Assembly: GCA_016844625.1 (NCBI GenBank)
Contig: JAERMN010000218.1
Coordinates: 1-9,577 of the forward strand
Length of the DNA stretch: 9,577 bases
Direction of reading: 5' to 3'
Source of the DNA: Deltaproteobacteria bacterium
GTDB lineage: Bacteria; Desulfobacterota; Binatia; UBA9968
The stretch's first letter is position 1, and the number at the start of each line of letters is the position of its first letter. The notes below the pieces were generated by a model. The model ran no database searches, was not told the DNA's origin, and saw only the letters and a program-made list of their open reading frames with translations. Positions 1 through 5,878 of this stretch are shown one piece after another. A program made the translations under genes and the position numbers.

Positions 1-92
1 CGTTGGATGAATTTCTGTCGATTCCCATCTCCGAGCAGTCGAAGCGAAAAATTCTATGGGATAACTGCGCGCGGCTGTATGGAGTGAATTAG
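1..92 (+). CDS. Amidohydrolase-2 family protein, C-terminal end only
   Basis: The window opens inside a gene read in the frame beginning at base 3 and ending with TAG at 90-92. The visible 29 residues include KILWDNCARLYGVN. This closely matches the last residues of the complete amidohydrolase at 1137-2273 (KILWDNCAKFYGIEG), so this is the C-terminal helix of a paralogue of that TIM-barrel metal hydrolase/decarboxylase family. The binding-protein gene starts 45 bases downstream on the same strand, so the two are probably co-transcribed. Nothing can be said about the active site because it lies outside the window. Family assignment rests on paralogy within the window and is fairly secure; substrate is unknown. 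Confidence 0.85.
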   Translation, partial: LDEFLSIPISEQSKRKILWDNCARLYGVN

Positions 93-137
93 GCAAGCGA
101 TGCGCAAAGCGCACCCTTCGCGGCTCGAGGAATGATA

Positions 138-1052
138 ATGATCAGAGTAATTAGCCTCGTGGTTTTTCTGCTCGTTGTACTCTCTGAAGGCGTTAGTGAC
201 GCGCAAACAAAAATTCGCGCCGCCTACGGCACGCCGAGTCTGAGCCAGGTCGTTTTCCCCCTCGGCGTGCAAGCGGGCATGTTCAGCCGTCATGGTCTCA
301 CCGTGGAGCCGCTTTATATCGCCCAGTTTGGTTTTACCGGCGGACCGCAGACCGTTCTCGCACGGATTTCCGGTGCCGACCTGATTACCATCGCTGGGCT
401 CAATCGCCTGGGCCAGATGATTGCGGCCCATCCTTCGATCAAGTCGCCGCAAGATCTAATCGGCAAGAAAGTCGGCATCGGAGTTTTCGGCACCACCGCC
501 GACTACGGTATGCGGCTTGGCCTGCGAAAGCTCAATTTGCGGCCCAACAAGGAAGTGAGCTTCATTCAAGTCGGCGATGTGCCGGCGCGCATCGCGGCGG
601 TGACTTCCGGCGCCGTCCACGCCGTGGTGCTGAGCAGCTTCGACAAACATTTCCTGGACCAGCATGGGCTGCGGCTGCTCGCCGAGACCGAAGACATCGA
701 TTTCATGGGTTCAGGCATCATGGCAACCGAATCCTTTGCGCGGGCGAACCGCGATACCGTCATGCGGTTGTTGCGCGGCGTCGTGGATACCATTCGATTC
801 ATCAAAACGGATTCGAAACGAACCATCGAACTGCTCGGCAAGATTTATCGCGAGCATGATCATGCGATCTTGGCCAGGCGCTACCAAACGCTGTTAGGAG
901 TATATCCGGATTACCCGTTGGTTTCCGTTAGCTCGATCCAATCGATTATCGATGTGCTCAAGGAAGACGGCAAGATCAAAGAGGCGCCGCCGGCGCAGAG
1001 TTTTCTCGACATGAGTTATCTGCGCGCGGTGGAGAAAGAGCGGCAAAAATAA
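138..1052 (+). CDS. NitT/TauT-type ABC transporter substrate-binding protein, possibly with an internal deletion
   Basis: The product (304 residues from this start) would be an exported binding protein of the NMT1/SsuA-like class that delivers a small organic ligand to an ABC importer. It opens with a hydrophobic signal peptide (about residues 1-22, ending near SDA-QT). It then shows family landmarks: HPSIKSPQDLIGKKVGI, FGTTADYGMRLGL, and a SGAVHAVVLSS segment in the second lobe. The start at 138 is preferred over the in-frame ATG at 132 because GAGGA at 127-131 then sits 6 bases away instead of directly abutting. Around residues 60-66 (bases 315-330) YIA runs straight into QFGFTGGP, whereas relatives, including the protein at 6021-7001, have about 10-14 more residues there with an xALxxGEV segment. 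The ligand cleft may therefore be damaged. It follows an amidohydrolase gene in the same direction. No permease or ATPase is near. Ligand unknown. Confidence 0.85.
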   Translation: MIRVISLVVFLLVVLSEGVSDAQTKIRAAYGTPSLSQVVFPLGVQAGMFSRHGLTVEPLYIAQFGFTGGPQTVLARISGADLITIAGLNRLGQMIAAHPSIKSPQDLIGKKVGIGVFGTTADYGMRLGLRKLNLRPNKEVSFIQVGDVPARIAAVTSGAVHAVVLSSFDKHFLDQHGLRLLAETEDIDFMGSGIMATESFARANRDTVMRLLRGVVDTIRFIKTDSKRTIELLGKIYREHDHAILARRYQTLLGVYPDYPLVSVSSIQSIIDVLKEDGKIKEAPPAQSFLDMSYLRAVEKERQK

Positions 1053-1055
1053 CTC

Positions 1056-1127
1056 GTTCAAGGATTCAAAGGTTCAAGAGTTCAATCGGAGCGCTTCGAC
1101 CTTGAACATTGAACCTTGAACTTTGAA
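1056..1127. repeat. TTCAA/TTGAA-word palindrome between convergent genes
   Basis: The left arm (1056-1085) repeats the word TTCAA four times and the right arm (1102-1127) answers with four TTGAA words. The arms pair over most of their length with small bulges. The best-paired stretches are GGTTCAA (1071-1077) with TTGAACC (1109-1115) and GTTCAA (1080-1085) with TTGAAC (1102-1107). The loop (1086-1101) contains a smaller near-palindrome around AGCGCT. It fills the gap between the stop of the binding protein (1052) and the stop of the convergent amidohydrolase (1137). Reading it as a bidirectional transcription terminator or a dispersed intergenic repeat is inference; there is no clear U-tract. 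Confidence 0.7.
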
Positions 1128-1136
1128 ACGAAGGCG

Positions 1137-2273
1137 TCAGCCTTCAATGCCGTAAAACTTCGCGCAGTTGTCCCAGAGAATTTTTCTGCGGCTGTCGGTT
1201 GGCATTTCCTGATGCATGAATTCCTGAGTGGCCTTGGGAAAGTCCGAGTCGCTGTGCGGATAGTCGCTAGAGAAAACTAAATTGTCAGCACCAATCTGTT
1301 GGACGACGAAGCCGACATCGGCTTCGTCGCCTTCGCAGCCGATCACGCACTGGCGTTTGAAATATTCGCTCGGTTTCATCGTAAGGAGCGGCGCGTCGTT
1401 TTTGCCGAGCTGGCTCCAGTGGCGATCCATGCGTTGCAGCCAGGACGGCGCCCAGCCGCAGTTGCATTCCAGAAATCCGACTTTGAGCTGGGGAAATCTT
1501 TCAAGCACGCCGCCGACAATCATGTCGACCATAGTCACCATCTGCCCGGTGACATGAGTGCAGATATGACGCAGCAAACGGTTGCCCATGCCGAAGCGTT
1601 CGAGATGGGGGTAGTGGCCGGAGTTAGTGCATTCGTGAAAACCGACGGTCATGCCCGTCTCTTCCAGTTGAGCCCACAGCGGTTCCCAGTAGACGCTGAA
1701 CCAAGTTTGTCCAGGGAGCGGCGTGGCGCGCAGAAACGCGCTGACGAAGCCGAGCTTCTCGCGGGCGCGTTTCGCTTCGCGCACGGCGAGCGAAACATCG
1801 TGCGGCGGCAGCAACGCGGCGCCGTAAAGCCGCTTGGGATTTTCCTGGCAAAAGTCATGGAGCCAGTCGTTGTATGCGCGGCAGATCGCTTCGGCGAGCA
1901 GCGGGTCCATGTCGGGCATGGTCATGATGTGCAGGCACGCCGTTGGAAACAGCACGGCGACGTCGATGCCCTCGATGTCCATCGCTTCAAGCTGCGACTT
2001 GGCGTTGAAGTTTTGTTTGCGCGCGAAATCTATCACATCACCGCGGGTGCTGTTGCGCTTGCCGCTGATCATGCGCACGTCATGCGCCAAGGTCGGACTG
2101 TTCTGGCGCGGCTCCTTGCCGTCGACCATGAGTAGATTTAAATCGCCGCGCGTCGGCACGCGCAGCGGACGAGGAGCGCGCTCTTTGTAGCGCGGGTCGA
2201 TGTACTTTTCCCAAAGATCCAACGGCTCCATGATATGCATGTCGGAATCGATGATCTTGAAGCCGTTTTTCAT
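1137..2273 (-). CDS. Amidohydrolase-2 family protein (metal-dependent TIM-barrel hydrolase/decarboxylase)
   Basis: The 378-residue product belongs to the amidohydrolase-2 group, which includes ACMSD-like and gamma-resorcylate-type decarboxylases as well as hydrolases. Visible landmarks are the N-terminal metal motif DMH at 11-13 within IIDSDMHIMEP, H213 in GFHE, a glycine/leucine-rich barrel strand around VGFLECNCGW (265-274), and the catalytic aspartate D337 in FSSDYPHSD. The C-terminal KILWDNCAKFYG is shared with the truncated paralogue at 1-92. The DxH in place of HxH is common in this subgroup. It has no signal peptide, so it is cytoplasmic. The start is supported by GAGGTGG (2277-2283 on the opposite strand), whose GAGG core sits 6 bases upstream of the ATG. 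The gene lies downstream of the ferredoxin at 2555-2803 in the same direction but is separated from it by 281 bases. Substrate cannot be predicted from sequence. Confidence 0.88.
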   Translation of the reverse strand: MKNGFKIIDSDMHIMEPLDLWEKYIDPRYKERAPRPLRVPTRGDLNLLMVDGKEPRQNSPTLAHDVRMISGKRNSTRGDVIDFARKQNFNAKSQLEAMDIEGIDVAVLFPTACLHIMTMPDMDPLLAEAICRAYNDWLHDFCQENPKRLYGAALLPPHDVSLAVREAKRAREKLGFVSAFLRATPLPGQTWFSVYWEPLWAQLEETGMTVGFHECTNSGHYPHLERFGMGNRLLRHICTHVTGQMVTMVDMIVGGVLERFPQLKVGFLECNCGWAPSWLQRMDRHWSQLGKNDAPLLTMKPSEYFKRQCVIGCEGDEADVGFVVQQIGADNLVFSSDYPHSDSDFPKATQEFMHQEMPTDSRRKILWDNCAKFYGIEG

Positions 2274-2295
2274 GAGCCACCTCGTGCGCGAGTCA

Positions 2296-2547
2296 GCTAG
2301 CCAGGATTATTCGCGGTAAAACAGCGATCGAGGTGCAACCGTTGCGTAACGAAGGCAAAGCAGTGGTGCCTTGAAGCTGCAAGCGCGGCGAGTTGCTTAT
2401 GAGATCAGCAGCGAAAAGGTCAAACATCGTGCCGAGCGCGGAACCCAAAATGAAACATTCGCGCCGGTGCCTTCGTTCCTCCAGGATCACACCTCGATCG
2501 ACAGAGGGTCGTCAGGTTTCCTCGTAGCATGAATAATCCGGGCCAGC
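2296..2547. repeat. Broken long inverted repeat between ferredoxin and amidohydrolase genes
   Basis: Three blocks on the left reappear inverted on the right, in the correct mirrored order. Block one is 2296-2312 against 2531-2547 (15 of 17 matching). Block two is CGATCGAGGTG at 2325-2335 against 2490-2500 (11 of 11). Block three is AACGAAGGCA at 2348-2357 against 2468-2477 (10 of 10). The spacers between blocks two and three are 12 bases on each side; between blocks one and two they are 12 and 30 bases. The centre (2358-2467) shows no convincing pairing. This fills the 281-base space between the two flanking genes. It could be a decayed MITE-like element, or two inverted copies of one gene end, because both arms read LARII, IEV and RNEG in the same relative frame. 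No gene is called here. Confidence 0.65.
2396..2423 (-). promoter_or_regulatory. Weak candidate promoter for the amidohydrolase
   Basis: On the - strand TTGACC (2418-2423) is followed after 16 bases by CATAAG (2396-2401). The -35 box matches 5 of 6 consensus bases and the -10 box 4 of 6. It lies about 120 bases upstream of the amidohydrolase start, inside the unpaired centre of the inverted repeat. The match is modest, so this is a suggestion only; the gene might instead be read through from the ferredoxin. Confidence 0.2.
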
Positions 2548-2554
2548 GCCGTAG

Positions 2555-2803
2555 CTATTTCTTACCGATGAAGTAGTCGGCGTTGATCTGGGTATACTCT
2601 TTCCACTGCTCCGGGACTTTATCCGCGGGAAAGATGGCTTGTACCGGGCACACCGGTACGCAACCGTCGCAGTCGATGCACTCGTCAGGATCGATGTAAA
2701 GCATCTCGTCCTTATCGGTGCCGTGAATGCAATCCATCGGACAAACGTCGATGCAGGCTTTGTCCTTGACGCCGATGCACGGTGCCGTGATGACATAGGT
2801 CAT
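2555..2803 (-). CDS. Seven-iron ferredoxin ([3Fe-4S][4Fe-4S]), copy 1
   Basis: The 82-residue product is a small soluble electron carrier of the Azotobacter FdI / bacterial FdxA type. C9-x7-C17-x3-C21-P and C42-x2-C45-x2-C48-x3-C52-P match the family pattern. By analogy C9, C17 and C52 hold the [3Fe-4S] cluster, and C21, C42, C45 and C48 the [4Fe-4S] cluster. C25 corresponds to the free cysteine of FdI, and V12 replaces the spare cysteine, as in many FdxA proteins. It is 65/82 identical to copy 2 at 4312-4560 with the same length. The frame is open upstream to 2947, but the start is set at MTYVIT because copy 2 begins there and the upstream residues resemble nothing. A GGGAG lies 11 bases upstream of the ATG, longer than ideal. 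It follows the broken dehalogenase gene and probably served as its electron donor (inference from position). Confidence 0.93.
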   Translation of the reverse strand: MTYVITAPCIGVKDKACIDVCPMDCIHGTDKDEMLYIDPDECIDCDGCVPVCPVQAIFPADKVPEQWKEYTQINADYFIGKK

Positions 2804-2872
2804 TGTTTTGATTGCTCCCGTTAGTAATTTCCCCAGTTGATCAGAAGTTGAAAAACCATACAATCGCTGCTT

Positions 2873-2932
2873 CGGGTTTCGAGTCTCCAATTCCGAGTTG
2901 AACCGAGAATCGAGAGCCGAAACTAGAAACCC
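2873..2932. repeat. Imperfect hairpin between the broken dehalogenase gene and ferredoxin copy 1
   Basis: GGGTTTC (2874-2880) pairs with GAAACCC (2926-2932). Further in, GAGTCTCCAATTC (2881-2893) pairs imperfectly with GAATCGAGAGCC (2908-2919), leaving a short loop. It occupies much of the 140-base gap between the dehalogenase stop (2944) and the ferredoxin start (2803). The intact cassette has only 62 bases in the equivalent gap and no such palindrome, so the element looks like a later insertion or expansion. It could weaken read-through into the ferredoxin gene (inference). Confidence 0.5.
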
Positions 2933-2943
2933 TCGTGGAACTG

Positions 2944-4076
2944 TCAAACCGCATCGCCCTGCACAGTTTTGGTGGCATGCAGCCGCTTATCCTGCAGGTT
3001 GGTGTGTTTGGCATTGCAGCCGGGAATGTTACAACTCATAGTCTTGGGGGCGTTGTCGTAGCCTAACCACTTCATGCGTTTCCACGGCCGCTTGCCCCAA
3101 ATGAGATCGTCGATCCAGAGTAACGGCTTGACGACCAGAACGCGCAGTTTGGCCGGGGTTGTTTTTACCGACCACATCGCCAAATCATGATACCAAGTGT
3201 CGGCTTTGTTGTAACAGCAAGAAGACACGCAGACGACGCAATTGGTCCATTCCCCGCGGCCGGCGAGCTTGTATTTATAGCAGCTCTCGACATTAATCGC
3301 ATATTTCTCCACGCCATTGACCACGGTCTTGTCGCCAAACGGGATGCTGTGCGACGGACAAGTGCGCGCGCACTTCTTGCAGTATTTGCAAAACTCTTCG
3401 ACGCCGATGTCCACGGGTTGGTCCACCGACAGCGGTATATCGCAAGTAACCACCGTCAAATGCAGACGCGAACCGTACTTTTCATGAATCAGCATCCCAT
3501 GGCGCCCAAGCTCGCCCAGTCCGGCGCTGATGGCTAACGGTATGGGATTGACGGAGGACCGGCCATGATGGTGCGCGGTGGCGGGGTAACCCATTTCCCG
3601 AATGTAGGAGGCCAGCTGGAAGGTCGGCACAATGGCGTGATTGTTGCCGAACTGGTACTCGGTGTCGGAGATTTTGCTGTTGTTGCTCATGTACCGTTCG
3701 TAGGAGCTGGCGAAACCGAGACAGATGGCAAAGCGATGCGGCATGTTGATAGGGCGGCGCCGAGGTATTGAGCGACCCCTTTGATTTGCTTGGCCATCTC
3801 GGCGGGATCGTCCACTGGGATTTGATTAGGATTGACCTTTCCCTCGGGCGCCTGCTTCATGATCTGCTGCAGCGTGTTATTCGGATCGCCTTCGCCGCCG
3901 CCGCCGAAGAGGCGCCGGAAGGGATCGCTGCCAGCGCGATTCTTGCGCCAGTCGCGCAGCCGCGCGCCGAACTCGCCGCGGTCGACCTTGGGATGCGGCG
4001 TTTCGCGCTCGTCGAGTTGTCGCTGCGGGCCGACGATACGGTAACTTCTTGGTGTATTCTGTTTCGATGACAGCAT
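2944..4076 (-). pseudogene. Reductive dehalogenase homologue, copy 1, broken by internal deletion and frameshift
   Basis: The N-terminal part starts at 4076 (MLSSKQNTPRSYRIVGP...) with a strong ribosome site, AAAGGAG (4085-4091) 8 bases upstream. It aligns with the intact copy at 4623-5822 down to LGA, about residue 107. There GGCGCC (3756-3761) is followed almost at once by the codons for PINMPH, which match PIDLPH of the intact copy but in another frame. Compared with the intact gene, 90 bases (its codons 109-138) are replaced by 2, a net loss of 88 that shifts the frame. The first frame runs to a stop at 3687. The rest of the protein stays open from 3744 to 2944 and keeps CKYCKKCARTCP and the second cysteine cluster. 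No ribosome site precedes the ATG at 3744. Both fragments remain highly similar to the intact copy, so the break looks recent; an assembly error is possible but would have to remove 88 bases. Confidence 0.88.
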
Positions 4077-4127
4077 GGAAAATTCTCCTTTCCGCTGTTC
4101 TCAAGAGATATTGGATGGATGTCGCGA

Positions 4128-4157
4128 AATATACGCCCATGCGACGAAGCGCGTCAA
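4128..4157 (-). promoter_or_regulatory. Sigma70-like promoter for dehalogenase copy 1
   Basis: On the - strand TTGACG (4152-4157) and TATATT (4128-4133) are separated by 18 bases. Transcription would start near 4121, giving a leader of roughly 45 bases that ends in the AAAGGAG ribosome site. The same arrangement, with the same -35 hexamer and spacer length, precedes the intact copy. Confidence 0.65.
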
Positions 4158-4198
4158 GGCTAGCCGACGATGGGACGAAGAGCTAAGCGCTGGCGCGC

Positions 4199-4281
4199 CG
4201 TTCCAATCGTTCTAATCGTTCAAAACGTTTGGGGAAATACCAGAGATCGAATGCTTATGCGCCATTTGAAAGGGTTGAAAT
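4199..4281. repeat. Period-9 CGTTCNAAT repeats with TTGAA words opposite
   Basis: Three 9-base units in a row (CGTTCCAAT 4199-4207, CGTTCTAAT 4208-4216, CGTTCAAAA 4217-4225) are followed by CGTTT. About 40 bases on, 4265-4279 reads TTTGAAAGGGTTGAA, which could pair with the first part as a degenerate hairpin. The vocabulary (TTCAA/TTGAA) is that of the palindrome at 1056-1127. It lies between ferredoxin copy 2 (stop at 4312) and the promoter of dehalogenase copy 1, where it could act as a terminator. The rest of the 4077-4311 intergenic space holds only that promoter and the ribosome site. Confidence 0.5.
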
Positions 4282-4311
4282 GACTATCCTGACGATGGCG
4301 GATATGTGCGG

Positions 4312-4560
4312 TTATTTTTTCCCGGTAAAGTAGTCGGCGTTGATGCGCGTGTACTCTTGCCATTTTCCCGGCACTTCGTTGTCGGGGAAAACAGCGTTTA
4401 CCGGACAGGCCGGAACACAGCCACCGCAGTCGATGCAGTCGTCGGGATCGATGTAGAGCATCGGGTCACTGTCGGTGCCGTGGATGCAGTCCATGGGGCA
4501 AACATCGATGCAGCCTTTGTCTTTAACTCCAATGCAGGGTTGCGTGATCACGTAGGTCAT
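4312..4560 (-). CDS. Seven-iron ferredoxin ([3Fe-4S][4Fe-4S]), copy 2
   Basis: This is the 82-residue sister of the ferredoxin at 2555-2803, with every cluster cysteine conserved: C9, C17, C21, C25, C42, C45, C48 and C52, with proline after C21 and C52. Seventeen residues differ, mostly in the acidic C-terminal third (NEVPGKWQEYTRINADYF) and around the second cluster (D46 in copy 1 is G46 here). The start ATG at 4558-4560 is preceded by GGAG at a distance of 10 bases. It lies 62 bases downstream of the intact dehalogenase gene in the same direction, with no promoter-like sequence seen between, so the two are very likely one transcript. The natural reading is a dedicated low-potential electron donor to that enzyme; this is positional inference. 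Confidence 0.94.
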   Translation of the reverse strand: MTYVITQPCIGVKDKGCIDVCPMDCIHGTDSDPMLYIDPDDCIDCGGCVPACPVNAVFPDNEVPGKWQEYTRINADYFTGKK

Positions 4561-4622
4561 CGTTTCAATACTCCATTACCCCAACCAACCGGCGCGTGCA
4601 TTCTCCGTCAATGCTATGGTGA

Positions 4623-5822
4623 TTATGCCATGTGCAGTTTCTTATGCTGCAAGTTGGCGTGCTTGGCGGTGCAGCCGGGGATCGTGCAATACACCGGCTC
4701 GGGCGCGTTGTCGTAATCGAGCCACTTCATATGCTTCCACGGCCGCTTGCCCCAGAACAGATCGTCGATCCACAGTAACGGTTTGATGATCAACACGCGC
4801 AGCGGAATCGGCGTCCACTTGATGGATCTTACCGCCAGGGTATGCCACCACGCCTTGGGCTTGTTGTAACAGCAGGAGGTCACGCACATGACGCAATTGG
4901 ACCATTGGCCGCGCGACGCGAGCCGATACTTGTAGCAGCTATCGACGTTGATCCGATAGCGCTCGACGCCGTTGTGAACTTCTTTGCCGCCGAAAGAAAT
5001 GCTATGCGACGGGCAAGTGCGCGCGCACTTCTTGCAGTATTTGCAGACCTCTTCTACGCCGATGTCCACTGGCTGATCGACGTCCATGGGCAGGTCAGTG
5101 GTGACCACGGCGAGATGCAACCGCGAGCCGTAGTCCTCGTGAATCAACATGCCGTGGCGTCCCAACTCGCCCAGTCCTGCATTAACCGCCAGCGGGATGG
5201 GATTGACCTCGCCGCGGCCGTAGTAGTGCGCGCGCGCCGGATACCCCATCTCACGGATATAAGCCGCAACAAGAAACGCGGGTTGGATCGTGTGGAGATT
5301 GCCGAGCCCGTACTCGGCGTCGGAGATGCGGCTGTTGTTGGTGAGAAACTTTTCGTAATCGCTCTCGAAGCCTAAACAGATGGCGTACTTGTGCGGCAGG
5401 TCGATGGGATCGCCAAATTTTGCCCCCGTGCCAGGATCAGCCTTGGCTCGGTGCGAATAGACATAGGCCTGGTCAAGATGGGTGATACCAGCCACGTCGG
5501 CGCCGAAAAAGCGCGCGATCTCTTTTATTTTGCGCGCCATGTTGGCGCTGTCGGTTACCGGAGTTTGTTTCGGATTCACCGGCCCGTCCGGCACATCTTT
5601 CATGATCGCTTGAAGTGAATTGTATGGATTCCCTTCAGCGCCGCCGCCCCCGAAGACACGCTTGAAAGGATCTTCACCGAAGCGGGACTTGCGCCAGTTT
5701 TTGAGCTTCTGACCAAGATCGCCGCGGTCGACGCGGGGATGCGGCGTCTCGCGTTCGTCCACTTGTTGCTGCGGGCCAACGAGGCGGTAAGTGCGCGGCG
5801 AGTTTTGTTTTGCAGTCAGCAT
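4623..5822 (-). CDS. Cytoplasmic reductive dehalogenase-domain protein (cobalamin/Fe-S type), intact copy 2
   Basis: The 399-residue product resembles the catalytic domain of RdhA reductive dehalogenases and, more distantly, QueG epoxyqueuosine reductase. Landmarks are GADVAGITHLDQAYVYSHR (107-125), REMGYPARAHYYGRG (190-204), the signature AGLGELGRHGMLI (215-227), VVTTDLPM (239-246), C260-x2-C263-x2-C266-x3-C270-P for the first [4Fe-4S], and C296-x13-C310-x2-C313-x3-C317 for the second. C318 stands where proline is usual. A hydrophobic, aromatic stretch (about 341-357) and a C-x4-C-x3-H-x8-H tail (379-397) follow. There is no Tat signal, unlike respiratory RdhA. The start at 5822 is chosen over the ATG at 5846 because it matches copy 1 and has GGAG (5831-5834) 8 bases upstream. 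The corrinoid cofactor is inferred from family; whether the substrate is an organohalide is not shown by the sequence. Confidence 0.85.
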   Translation of the reverse strand: MLTAKQNSPRTYRLVGPQQQVDERETPHPRVDRGDLGQKLKNWRKSRFGEDPFKRVFGGGGAEGNPYNSLQAIMKDVPDGPVNPKQTPVTDSANMARKIKEIARFFGADVAGITHLDQAYVYSHRAKADPGTGAKFGDPIDLPHKYAICLGFESDYEKFLTNNSRISDAEYGLGNLHTIQPAFLVAAYIREMGYPARAHYYGRGEVNPIPLAVNAGLGELGRHGMLIHEDYGSRLHLAVVTTDLPMDVDQPVDIGVEEVCKYCKKCARTCPSHSISFGGKEVHNGVERYRINVDSCYKYRLASRGQWSNCVMCVTSCCYNKPKAWWHTLAVRSIKWTPIPLRVLIIKPLLWIDDLFWGKRPWKHMKWLDYDNAPEPVYCTIPGCTAKHANLQHKKLHMA

Positions 5823-5878
5823 AAGACGGTCTCCTCTCTCACCCATGACAATGCAGCGGGACAGTTAAATTTGGTCGG

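Noticed and set aside
1299..2135. Long open frame on the + strand (278 codons)
   Set aside because: It lies wholly antisense to the amidohydrolase gene, which has conserved motifs, metal ligands and a ribosome site. The antisense product resembles nothing and is rich in residues typical of mirrored coding sequence.
2293..2490. Possible 65-codon gene on the - strand
   Set aside because: It starts with GTG inside the inverted repeat and shows no recognisable motif. The repeat explains the region better.
2804..2947. N-terminal extension of ferredoxin copy 1
   Set aside because: The frame is open upstream, but those codons run through the intergenic hairpin and have no counterpart in copy 2, which starts at MTYVIT.
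2944..3744. Separate 266-residue dehalogenase fragment translated from its own ATG
   Set aside because: No ribosome site precedes 3744, and the preceding codons (PIN) still align with the intact protein, so the ATG is an internal methionine of a frameshifted gene.
3768..4070. Open frame on the + strand opposite the dehalogenase N-terminus
   Set aside because: It is antisense to a region that aligns codon by codon with the intact paralogue.
4199..4234. CRISPR-like array
   Set aside because: The units are 9 bases long, contiguous and without spacers.
4842..5375. 177-codon open frame on the + strand
   Set aside because: It is antisense to the intact dehalogenase gene across its Fe-S motifs; no independent support.
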